From: Cryptomeria japonica
Lineage: Eukaryota > Streptophyta > Pinopsida > Cupressales > Cupressaceae
Direction of reading: 5' to 3'
NCBI RefSeq assembly: GCF_030272615.1
Contig: NC_081409.1
Span: forward strand, 530,692,291-530,756,290
DNA length: 64,000 nucleotides
Below, one piece after another: positions 23,176 through 32,867 of the stretch. Both the position numbers and the translations under genes were made by a program. The notes under the pieces are model-generated. The model made no database searches. It saw only the letters and a program-made list of their open reading frames with translations, and was not told the origin of the DNA. Positions within the stretch are counted from its first letter, which is position 1. The number at the start of each line of letters is the position of its first letter.

Positions 23176-23340
23176 AAGTAGCTATACCAACACAATTGTA
23201 TGGAAAAGGCTACTTGATCATGCAGCAAATGGGATACAATGGCAAAGGACCTATCAGTAAGCGTCAGGAAGGTGTCACAGAACCATTAGATCCTCCTTCA
23301 CAATTTTGTAAAGACAAAATAGGATTGGGCTATGAACACA
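23176..23340 (+). pseudogene. G-patch domain downstream of element A protease
   Basis: In the 258-codon open frame at 22821-23597, residues about 120-172 read YGKGYLIMQQMGYNGKGP followed by EGVTEPL and IGLGY. The G-rich pattern (GxG, then an aromatic and hydrophobic helix, MGYxGxGPxxxxxEG) is that of a G-patch, an RNA-binding module also found after the protease in betaretroviruses and in plant Tat elements. B keeps the same motif at 55160-55260. The frame ends just after an 18-A run (23475-23492), across which the continuation moves to the next frame. Confidence 0.75.
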
Positions 23341-24297
23341 CCCTACCACCAAGGAAGACACCAAGCAAATACCAAAAACCTCAGTGGAAGGCAAAGAAGA
23401 AATACAAGGAGGACTCATGGCAGGAGGCACTATTTGAATCAACAGAAACAATATGCAAAGAACGTGAATACCAGAAAAAAAAAAAAAAAAAAGAAGCATC
23501 AAGAGAAATCAATCATTCAAGAGACAGAAGAACCTTATGCAGAAGTACATCATGTTCAAGAACTGGTTTCAAACAAAGAAGACTCACTCCTTGGTAACAT
23601 CATTACTCCTCGAGGATAGACAGTATATGAGAAAATGCAAAGAGTAGAAGCAGGATTTGATACAGAATTAGAGAAAACTATCAGACTCGTATCAATCATC
23701 AAAGACCTGTTTTCACCCTACAACATACCAATCCATAGCACTGCTAAGATCTGGGATAATACCTCTGAGACTGATTCAAATGAATATGAATGGGGCAGCT
23801 ATTCCAATGTTACTAAAGATATTGCTGAAAATGATAGTCATACACCCATTTTTGAAGAAGAACAAGGCACAGAACCTAGACTACTTTAATTTGGTCCACA
23901 AAATATCTATGATGCCAAGGAAAACAAGCAGCGACATTACGAGCAAGTTTACACGGAAGATGATACCATCAAAGACCTTGATAAAATCATTAACTTATTT
24001 AATATCCCAGCCAACCATGATGATACCTCCATCCTAACACTTACAGCAGCTGAACTTGACCCACCCAATGACTCTTTACCACTTATCTTTCTTGACCTCA
24101 TAAACTGGGATGAACCTGAAAATCATGACATACCAATTTTCCCAAATGATGATTCCATTACCCATTACTTGTGTACTGTCAACCTAGAAATAGACTCTAC
24201 CAGTGAACAAAGTAACGACATCTACAATCAGGGGAGTGCCAAGTCTCTTAGTCACAAAAATGAACGAAATAAAGGATCTACTGCTGAAAACTAGTCA
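23332..24297 (+). pseudogene. Element A linker between G-patch and RT
   Basis: Frame 1 can be followed from about 23492 into RT, with in-frame stops at 23617, 23887 and 24292. The protein is acidic and low in complexity (SETDSNEYEWGSYSN; PANHDDTSILTLTAAELDPP). Element B has a matching acidic linker (55600-56690). No enzymatic domain is recognised. Confidence 0.6.
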
Positions 24298-25482
24298 ATG
24301 GCAACACTAGATCACAAAAAAGTAAAAATAAAGGATGCATTTGCATGTGAAAACCTTTTTAAGACACCCAAATATGGGAGACTTGACACTCTTCTTGAAC
24401 ATTATCAGGAGCGATCACCCATATTGATTGAGCCTACTCAATCAATCAACATTGGCACAACAAAAGTAGCCAAAAACATACACCTAGCAGAATCTTTCAT
24501 AGAGGGAGATAGATCGGAGTTTATCCAATTTTTCAAAGAAAAGAAAATCAATTTTGCTTGGTCATATGCATATATGCCTGGGATTGATCCACACTTAATC
24601 ATGCATCACTTGTCCATTGCTCTAAGAGCCAAGCCAGTTAAGCAAAATTTGAGAAAGATGAATCCACATGTAGCACTCATGGTCAAACCTGAGCTAAAAA
24701 AACTATTAGACATTGGATTTATTCAACCTATCGACTATGTTGAATGGATCTCCAACATCATTCCAGTTTCAAAACCAGATGGCAGCATCAGGATATGCAC
24801 CAAATTTAGAGATGTCAACAAAGCTTGTCTAAAGGATGACTTTTCTTTGCCCAGTATCAACATAATTGTAGACCTCACAGCAAGCCATGCAATGCTATCA
24901 CTAATGGATGGTTTTTCTGGCTATAATCAAATCAAGATAGCTCTAGAGGATCAAGATAAAATAGAATTTACCTATCCTTGGGGAACATACTATTGGAATG
25001 TCATGTCATTTGGCTTAAAGAATGTTGGGGAAACTTATCAATGTGTAATGACAACAATCTTTCATGACATGATGCATACCTTCATGGAGGATTATGTAGA
25101 TGATTTACTAGCTAAATTATTTACCTGAGCAGAACATCTAAGCATCTTAGAAAAGATTTTTGATAGATTGGAAAAATTTCAAGTCAGGCTCAACCCTAAG
25201 AAGTGTGTCTTTGGGGTTACATAAGGCAAATTATTGGGCTACATTGTCTCAGAAAAAGGCATTGAAGTAGATCTAGCAAAGGTACAAGCCATCATGGAGA
25301 TGCCACCACCTAAGAACATTAGTCAGCTTAGATCCTTGCAAGGACGAATCCAGTCAATTAGGCGTTTCATCACTCAATTAGTAGATAACAGTCTGCCATT
25401 CAATCATTTGCTACATAAGAATGTACCATTCAGATGGGAGGCCAAATGTGCAGAAGCATTCTACCAAATCAAGTAATATCTA
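24298..25482 (+). pseudogene. pol: Element A reverse transcriptase
   Basis: RT makes cDNA from the element's RNA. An N-terminal part with KINFAWSYAYMPGIDPHLIMHHL is the usual entry into gypsy RT. The finger and palm motifs follow: GFIQPIDYVEWISNIIPVSK, SIRICTKFRDVNKA, SLMDGFSGYNQI, MSFGLKNVGETYQ, and the catalytic YVDD at about 25096-25107. The D in LMDGFSGY and both D of YVDD are kept. In-frame stops lie at 25126, 25222 and 25474, with no frameshift, so decay here is by nonsense changes. The connection region (NISQLRSLQGRIQSIRRFI) is intact in sequence. Confidence 0.92.
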
Positions 25483-25950
25483 ATGAACCCACCAGTTCTA
25501 ATACCACCCATAGTAGGGAAGCCACTTATTCTATACATATCAACAACAAACATATCACTGGGGGCACTGTTAGCACAAGAAAATCAAGAAGGAAAGGAAC
25601 GAGGTATCTATTACATCAGTAGAACTTTAAATGGATATGAGCTCAATTATACATTCATTGAGAAGGCTTGTCTAACAGTGGTATTTGCTTCTCAAAAGTT
25701 TTGACACTACATGCTAGCTCATACAATCAAGCTCATAGCAAAAATTGATTCTCTAAAATACTTACTTAGCAAAGCAGCTCTCACAGACAGATTGGCTAAA
25801 TGGGTAATGATTCTTAGCAAATTTGATATCCATTACACAGAGCGACGAGCTATCAAAGGACACGTGATTGTAGATCAATTAGCCAATGCACCATTGATGG
25901 ATAAACAACTAATAGAGATTGAATTTCTAGATAGGGATGTGCTTGCTATT
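25483..25950 (+). pseudogene. pol: Element A first RNase H (Ty3 type)
   Basis: This follows RT in the same frame: LILYISTTNISLGALLAQ, IYYISRTLNGYELNYTFIEK and LAKWVMILSKFDIHY are the landmarks of the RNase H attached to gypsy RT. The first catalytic D is replaced (YISTTNISLGA; other families have YTDAS or YLAVS), which is common for the degenerate first RNase H of dual-RNase H elements. One in-frame TGA lies at 25702. Confidence 0.85.
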
Positions 25951-26259
25951 TCCACCAAGCAATGGACCCTATACTTTGATGGTTCCTACACTCAACATGG
26001 CTCAAGTGTTAGCATTCTGTTCATCACTCCTGATAGGCACACCATACCAAGATCATATAGGCTCATGTTTCCATGCACCAATAACATTGTTGAATATGAG
26101 GCACTGGTTACAGGGATCAAAATGGACGTGGAATGGAGAATCACAAAATTAAAAGTCTATAGAGATTCACAACTAGTCATCAATCAGATCAACAATGACT
26201 ATCAAATGAAAGATGACAAACTGCTACCATACAAACGAATGGTGGATGATTTCAAATAA
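25951..26259 (+). pseudogene. pol: Element A second RNase H (archaeal-like)
   Basis: WTLYFDGSYTQHGSSVSILF, NNIVEYEALVTGIK and VYRDSQLVINQI carry the D, E and D of a second, archaeal-type RNase H. Having this domain between the RT-linked RNase H and integrase is the established hallmark of the Tat group. The frame ends at a TAA (26257) that continues in frame into the integrase region, and CAA to TAA is the likely change. Confidence 0.87.
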
Positions 26260-27714
26260 TATTTTGTACACATCACCTTCAAGAAAATACCAAGGTTGGA
26301 CAACAGAGCAGCCGATGCAATGGATACTATCACTTCACTACTACAAATTCTAGAGCAACAGAGTCGTTACGAGTTTCTAGTAGAGCTATTTTTCTCCCCA
26401 ACCTATGACGATTCCGCATCCCATGTTATCTATGCCTTAACCGGTTCTGACTCTCCATTATATAGACCCATATATGACTATCTTAAAAACAATACCCTAC
26501 CTATTGAACTATCTCAAAACCAAAAATGCAACTTTATCCGGTAGGTCGCCCGTTATACTCTCACTGCCAATACTCTGTACCATCAAGGTCTAGATGGTAC
26601 TCTTCTTCGTTGCCTTGATCGTAATGAATCTGACTCTGCTTTACAAGAGCTTCATGAAGGTATTTGTGGTACACATTCAAGTGGTCTTACTCTTGCTAAA
26701 AAAATTCTATGAATGGGATATTACTGGCCGACAATGGAAAAGGACTCTTATCATTTTGCAAAGAAATGTCCTAAATGACAAATCCATGGCAATCTTATAC
26801 ATGCACCAGCATAGGAACTATAGCCATTCACAACATCCTGGCCTTTTTGTCAGTGGGGACTGGACTTAGTGGATAAAATACACCCTTCATCTTCAAATGG
26901 ACACAAGTTCATTATCACTGCAACAAAATATTTTACCAAATGGATTGAGGCGGTTCCCATGACCATAGTAACTGGAAAACAACTTGCTTCTTTCATTCTT
27001 AATTATCTAATCTGCAGATATGGCATTCCAAGATCCATCATCACAAATAATGGATGACCTTTCAAAAACCAGGATGTGCGAGAACTATGTGACCGATTCA
27101 AGATCCAACATCATTTCTCTACACCTTACTACCCACAGGGGAATGGTCAAGCTGAGGCATCCAACAAAACCATATTGAAAATCCTCAAGAAAATAGTAAA
27201 TGATGCAGGCAAAGATTGGCATGTGCAACTCAATCTAGCACTTTGGGCATACAAAACTAGCATCCGCACACCTATAGGAGCTATGCCATATTCATTGGTG
27301 TATGGATCAGAAGCAATTTTACCCTTGGAGGTAGAAATCCCATTTCTCAGAGTATCTTTGAAAGGCCTCATTCTAGATGAAGATTATCGAGTCAACCAAC
27401 TGCAAGAGCTAGAACTTCTAGATGAAAAGTGACAACATGCCTACACTCACCTCAAAGCATATCAGCAATGCATGTGCCGAAGCTACAATCACAAATTAAT
27501 CCCTAGAATTTTTAAAATTGGTGATCTAGTAATCAAATAAAATCCTAGAAATGAACAGGATCAGGAAAAGAAAGGGAAGTTTGAACCTAACTGGTTAGGT
27601 CCCTATGTCATTATATCAGCCTATGGATCAGGTGCCTATCAACTAACAACTTCAAAAGGAGATGTGCTTGATGAACCAACTAACATCATCCATTTGAAGA
27701 AATACTATACTTAA
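26260..27714 (+). pseudogene. pol: Element A integrase, several nonsense changes
   Basis: Integrase would insert the cDNA. In frame 1 come LHEGICGTHSSG and a CPK motif whose second C is now a stop (zinc-binding HHCC region, 26650-26780), then the core: WGLDLVDKI (first D), ITNNG at about 27040 (second D changed to N) and GNGQAEASNK (E) at about 27141-27170. The C-terminal part has WAYKTSIRTPIGAMPYSLVYG and FEPNWLGPYVI, ending in LKKYYT and TAA at 27712-27714, with no chromodomain visible. Stops lie at 26542, about 26710, about 26776, about 26815, 27055, 27430 and about 27538. Loss of the D and several stops make it inactive. Confidence 0.9.
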
Positions 27715-27826
27715 GCAGTCTAATGCATGGAAAAGTAAAAATATTAAAAACATCAAAAAATCAAAAAACTGCAAAAACATCAAAAAATTAGAAAAAGAAA
27801 ATAAAAAAGGTACAATAAAAACAACT

Positions 27827-27850
27827 GGTGAAAACTTAGCAATAGGTGCT
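27827..27850 (+). other. Post-pol GAAAA hairpin motif, element A
   Basis: GGTGAAAACTTAGCAATAGG is the decayed counterpart of the paired motifs in D (35955-35979) and B (60173-60198). It lies about 110 bp after the pol stop. Confidence 0.5.
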
Positions 27851-28750
27851 ATTGTGAGAGGACAACTCCTCTATCTATCTATACTCTTGAACTTTTATAT
27901 CCACAGTCACGCAATATCGGCCATCGCCCGACATTTTATCATATTAGCCAGGCATACTTAGCGTAGTAACTATCCTAGTTTATCCAAATATCATTTTGTC
28001 ATATCCCACCATGGCTTGGTAATCACTGTGCATATCTACATCAAGAAGAAAATTTAGCTAGGGGTAGCATTGATCAAATATTTCATCCTAAATAAAAACT
28101 TGCAGCACTCAGAGCATCCTGTCCAACAACAAATCAACAATCACGAGAACAAACATTGATCACTTAAAATGATTCACAACACATGATGGATAATTTTCTA
28201 AAGTATCAAATGTTTGCATCTGGCATGAAGTTTTGACTATTTTTGCACTTGAACTTTTTTGAACTATTGGATCCTCTACATTTTATCAATGATGCATCAA
28301 GCTAGAGAAAGTCATGGGGACTCCAATATTTTTTATTTTTCTGTCTGTGAGGCGATCCCTTGTACTATGCAAATACATGTCTCGAGACATGATTCAAAGC
28401 ATATCACTGAAGACATGATTCCACTTTGTGCATACAAATGGTTTAATCTTGTCTATTTATATGCAAGCCACACTCAAGTCGTCTTAGTTCAATTATACCT
28501 CAATGCTTGTGCTATCTTGCAAAATCAAAAACCGTGTAAATTTTTCTTAGGTCATTATGGTTTGAATATACCATTATGCTTGTATAGATTTTCAACATAT
28601 CCCAACAAATCAATGTTCGATGATGATAACCACAAAAGAAAGAAAAATCATGTGACTATATAGGAATGGCAAAATGCAAAATGAGGAATGATCAATTAGT
28701 TGCATATCATTTTACAATTAGTTGCATGTCATTTTACAATTAGTTGCATC
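27851..28750 (+). other. Element A post-pol spacer
   Basis: It holds a 134-codon ORF (28259-28663) with no recognisable family and no counterpart in B, so I do not call it a gene. Before it lies an A-rich stretch with ACATCAAAAAATYA repeats (27745-27800). Confidence 0.4.
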
Positions 28751-29115
28751 TCATTTTACAAATAGTGGCATATCAATATCATACATCTCATTTTCAAGAT
28801 ACATATCACATCATTATCATTATCATGCATCTCATTTTCAAGATACATCTCACATCATATCAATATCATACATCTCATTTTCAAGATACATCTCACATCA
28901 TTATCATTATCATGCATCTCATTTTCAAGATACATCTCACATCATTATCATTATCATGCAGCTCATTTTCAAGATACATCTCACATCATTAGCAATACCA
29001 TGCATCTCATTTTCAAGATACATCTCACATCATTATCATTACCATACATCTCATTTTCAAGATACATCTCACATCATTATCATTATCATACATCTCATTT
29101 TCAAGATACATCTCA
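28751..29115 (+). repeat. Minisatellite in element A 3' region (about 44-bp unit)
   Basis: About eight tandem units built on CATCTCATTTTCAAGATACA and a CATCATTATCATTATC tail. The phrase-like ORFs here translate the repeat in several frames. Tandem repeats between pol and the 3' LTR are a known feature of Tat and Ogre elements. Confidence 0.92.
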
Positions 29116-29473
29116 TACATCATCCATCATCCATCAAATATCAAATCACATACATCTATCCAAGCATTGCATCACCATCATAAAAGCATCAAAATCATAT
29201 ATAAAGCATCATCCTTGAAACACATCACATGAGGATCAAAGAAAATGGTGTTGTATATATATATACAAAATGATCAAGTACAAAATATGTCATGTCTATC
29301 CCAAAATTAAAAAAAATGATCCAAATATATTGGAGACAAGGTCTCTCAGGCATGACTATCTCCTGACGGCGATGATCTCGCGACAAATGTCCCAGCACTG
29401 GGATCCCTAGGTGGATCCTGACGAGTAGGTCCTATCACACCTCTTCTCTCTATCCTCGACCCAGTCTTCCTAG
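28988..29473. repeat. Left copy of the duplicated flank of element D
   Basis: Begins ATTAGCAATACCAT and ends GTCTTCCTAGAT. Apart from two missing minisatellite units and scattered changes it matches 39351-39780. It includes the last roughly 45 codons of the antisense PMD gene (29330-29473). Confidence 0.9.
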
Positions 29474-30845
29474 ATTAGACACCTAAAAATGGTTAATGCT
29501 TGCGGAATCGTACTTTAACATTTACGCATTGCCTTACTTTAGGGTTTTTGCATTGCATTAACATTTCTCCTATGTCATGCACTTGGTCTTTATCATTTGC
29601 GAGCATAGAGTCTTTCTTCTAAATTCTTCAAGTTGTCTCGCTTTTGAAATTGGTCTTGTCGACAACAATCTTCAGTCATGATTTTGGTCAATCTTATCCT
29701 GTTGCATCAATGTGCGTGCTAATTTGTCATCATTTTGGACATCGTCAATCCTAATTAGGGTTTTGTCCTCTTGTCAATCTTGTCATTTTGCGATCAATTT
29801 GTCATCGATCGTCGTCCTTCTCAATTGTGTTAATTTGGATCAATTTGTCATTATTCCTCGTAAATTGGTGCATTTATCAATCAAATCATTTATCAATTCA
29901 AAATCATGATCGAATCAACATCAAATCAATTTTATATCAAGACCTAATTATCGTCCTTGCATTTCTGATTTAACCTTGTTTGTCATTTTCTCTCCATTTT
30001 CTCTTTAGGATAAATGATTTATTTTTTTATCCTAAGTCTCCTTGTCACAATTAAATGTTTATTTAATTGGATAATTAATCTCCTCTCTTTGTGTGAATTA
30101 ATTGATAAATGAAAAATTGTTAATTAATTCAGTTAATTCCTAATTTCATTAATTTCTAATTTCCTAATTTCCAATTCATTAATTTCCACCTAATTTTCTA
30201 ATTTGTCAAATTCAATTTCCACCTAATTAATTTCTCTCTAGTCTTTCCCTATTTTTGTGCTTTGGTGGAAGCATGAATTTCTCATGCGTCATACTTTTGG
30301 CATAGCAAGATGTCATAAGCTTCTAGTCCTCTAACCTTTGCATTGCCAATATGTCATAATTCATGACATAGAAGGTGTCATAACCTTCTTTCTTCAACTC
30401 AATTGTGCCATTTTTGAAATCAATTGCCTCTAATGTCAATTTAATGCTAATCTTGTCTTTTCTCCAATTTATCTATAAATTGGATGTATTTCTTCAATCA
30501 AGGCCCCTGATCCCCAACTAATCACATTATCAAACGAATTGATTCCCGAATCAATCACACTTCGAGTATTCTTGAGCAATCATCTTGTCTACTTTCTTTC
30601 ATATCATGCTTATGCACTAGTAGGTGAGATCCACAAACAAAGCTATTTGGAGAAAGAAGAACAATGGAGCCACATGAAGGACATATTCAAGTCTTCATTT
30701 GGTTTGCTTAGTTTTCAATCCTGAATGTCTTATTTTCATGTCTTTATTGGATGTAATTAGGATTGATCATTGCATTTGTGCTTTTGTGATTGAGATATGT
30801 CTAATGTTTATATTTGCTTTGATGATTTCCAATTTCCTAGCTACA
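29474..30845 (+). repeat. Element D 5' LTR
   Basis: Starts ATTAGACACC where the 3' copy has TGTAGACACC, so the terminal TG is changed or lost at the junction. Ends TAGCTACA. A TATA box lies at 30474-30480. Confidence 0.9.
30474..30480 (+). promoter_or_regulatory. TATA box of element D LTR
   Basis: ATCTATAAATTGGAT, kept in the 3' LTR at 38976-38983. Confidence 0.6.
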
Positions 30846-30850
30846 TTAAT

Positions 30851-30869
30851 TGGTGAACCCGACATGAAC
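30851..30869 (+). promoter_or_regulatory. Element D primer-binding site
   Basis: TGGTGAACCCGACATGAAC lies five bases after the LTR. It differs from the tRNA-Lys site of A and B. I could not assign the tRNA. Confidence 0.7.
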
Positions 30870-32867
30870 TAACCCCCTAACCATGCTTTTGAGTGCTTTT
30901 GAGATGATTTGCAGGTCAAAAACCCAAGAAACAGGGTAGTGCAGTGTTTTCTGGGCACTTCTGCGCCTGTGTCAAGGACATTCTGCGCCTATGTCAAGCA
31001 TTCTGCGCCTATGTAGGACCAGAAACAGAGGTAAAAGACAGTGTTTTTCACTTGCAAATTGTTTTCTTTTGCATTTTGTTTCTTCTTTTTTGGTTTTGTT
31101 GCTACTGATTCTCTATGCAGAACCTTGGCATATGCATGGCAAAGACAACAAATGAAACTACTAACACGTTTTATGCAGGTTCGATAGCCAAAGACTAAAC
31201 ATATCAAACTTCTGACTTGGGTTTTATAGGTTGCCTTGGATTACAACTAAACTTTGTGTTTGCAATTAATATTTAGGCACCTAGTATGATTTCTAAATAG
31301 GATGGAATAAATATATGTTTTCTTTGATTGTTGAGTTTGACATTGGAGTAGGAGAGTATGCTCTCATCCTTCTTAGGGTGATTAGAAATCCAAATCTTTG
31401 ATACCATGCTCATGTTTTTGATTGTGTGTCACCTTTAGAGGGCCTGCCTTCTCGACCATTTGCTTTTGCAAGCAAGTGATAATCGTGAGAAGGGAATGAC
31501 CCAAAGTGAGTACGGCTAGAATACCTTGGCATTCTAACTCACTATAAATAAATACCTAATGGGCGAAAGCTTTGAAGGAAGGGTTACATGGGAATTGTAG
31601 TTACTTGGGAAGTGATGACCCTTGAACTCTTTCTCATATCAACATCTAAGTAGGGCCTCATGGTCTAAATCATGCTTGCGCGATTACATTTGTTTGGTAT
31701 CTTGGTGGGCTTAATGTCTCAATCACGCTTGTGTGACACCAAGGAGTAACGCTTAACATAAATCCTTACTAAACACCTTGTATTTAGAGGCCAAAAATCC
31801 TTCTAGTTGCTTGAGAAGGACAAGCTCGAATACTTGGAAGAGATACTAAGTTCGCCATGGGGAGATTTCCATGGGGACTAATTCTTGGGTGCCCTGAGAA
31901 GTGAGTGCCGTGGAGGGGGGCCTGTGGGGTCAAGCATCTATGTATTCTCCTTGAATCCCATAACAAGTCTACCTCTCAAGTACCTAATGTCCTTGCCATC
32001 CATAAGAAATGTGTGAATGAGCATGATTGTCTTGAGTCTAAGTTGAAATATCTTGTCTTCTTTGTTTGTCAAAAGTTGAATTGCATATCATTTCAAAAAC
32101 AAGACAAATTCATTCAAAACAAGGTTAAACACAAGAGTATTTCTTCCAACAAAGTTCAAAACACCTTCAAACATGGTTGTCAAACATTTTTCAAAATCTT
32201 GTCTCAACATTCATGTCACTTAGATTTAGGTTCATCCTAGGTTTGCATTTTTCAAATTCATTGTCAACTACCAAGGTTAGGTTTCACCTAGGTCATACTC
32301 CTTTGCATATCAATAAAAGTCATCCATTTGCATATGTCCTCTTACATTAGAGTAATACCATTGCCATACATTTGCATTTGCATACCCTAGGTCTCTTCAT
32401 TAAGCTTAGGGCATTATCATATCATATTAGGGTCATTTGCATAGTAATTGTCCCTTTGCATATAGTGTCAAAACTAGGTTTTGTCATACTTGAGTAATCC
32501 AAATCTTTGATAAACCCTAAGTCATTGTTAAGAAGTCTAGACCTTATCAAACCTTTTCTCTTTTTGTCATTATTGTCATTTGGTCAAACCTAGCTTAGTA
32601 TCCAAGCATATAGGGGAGACATTGTCATTTTGTCCTTTTGTCACTTGGTCCTTTTGTCCTTTGAGGTCTAGACATCATTTCAATTTCCTAAGGGTCTCTT
32701 TTTAGATTTGCATTTCAAAAGTTTGTCAAAATCTTGAAAAACAACCAAAAATATAGATTGCACTCTTGCCATAGATTGCATTTTCATCTATTTAGTTTGC
32801 ATTTAGTTGCATATCATACATTATCCTTGAAAAATTCCAAACAAAATATTGCATTTTGCATAGTGAC
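30870..32867 (+). other. Element D leader
   Basis: It contains the word cluster at 30945-31015, a GAGAG-TATG-CTCTC inverted repeat near 31350, the conserved block 31490-31560, two stem-loops at 31669-31685 and 31721-31736, and a CGCCATGGGGAG motif near 31852 shared with E. From about 32220 to 32700 words such as CCTAGGT and TTTGCAT recur. I see no gene. Confidence 0.65.
30945..31015 (+). repeat. Element D word cluster (CTGCGCCTATGTC)
   Basis: Three copies of CTGCGCCTRTGTC and a fourth decayed copy, CTGGGCACTT, lie within 70 bp, about 80 bp after the PBS. The word resembles the sense-strand word of element E (CGCGTCTGTGT). Confidence 0.7.

Noticed and set aside
28259-28663. 134-codon ORF after pol of A
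   Set aside because: It has no counterpart in B and no motif. Mentioned only as part of the spacer.
28722-29218. Overlapping ORFs encoding SYISFSRYISHH-like repeats
   Set aside because: They are translations of the 44-bp minisatellite in several frames.
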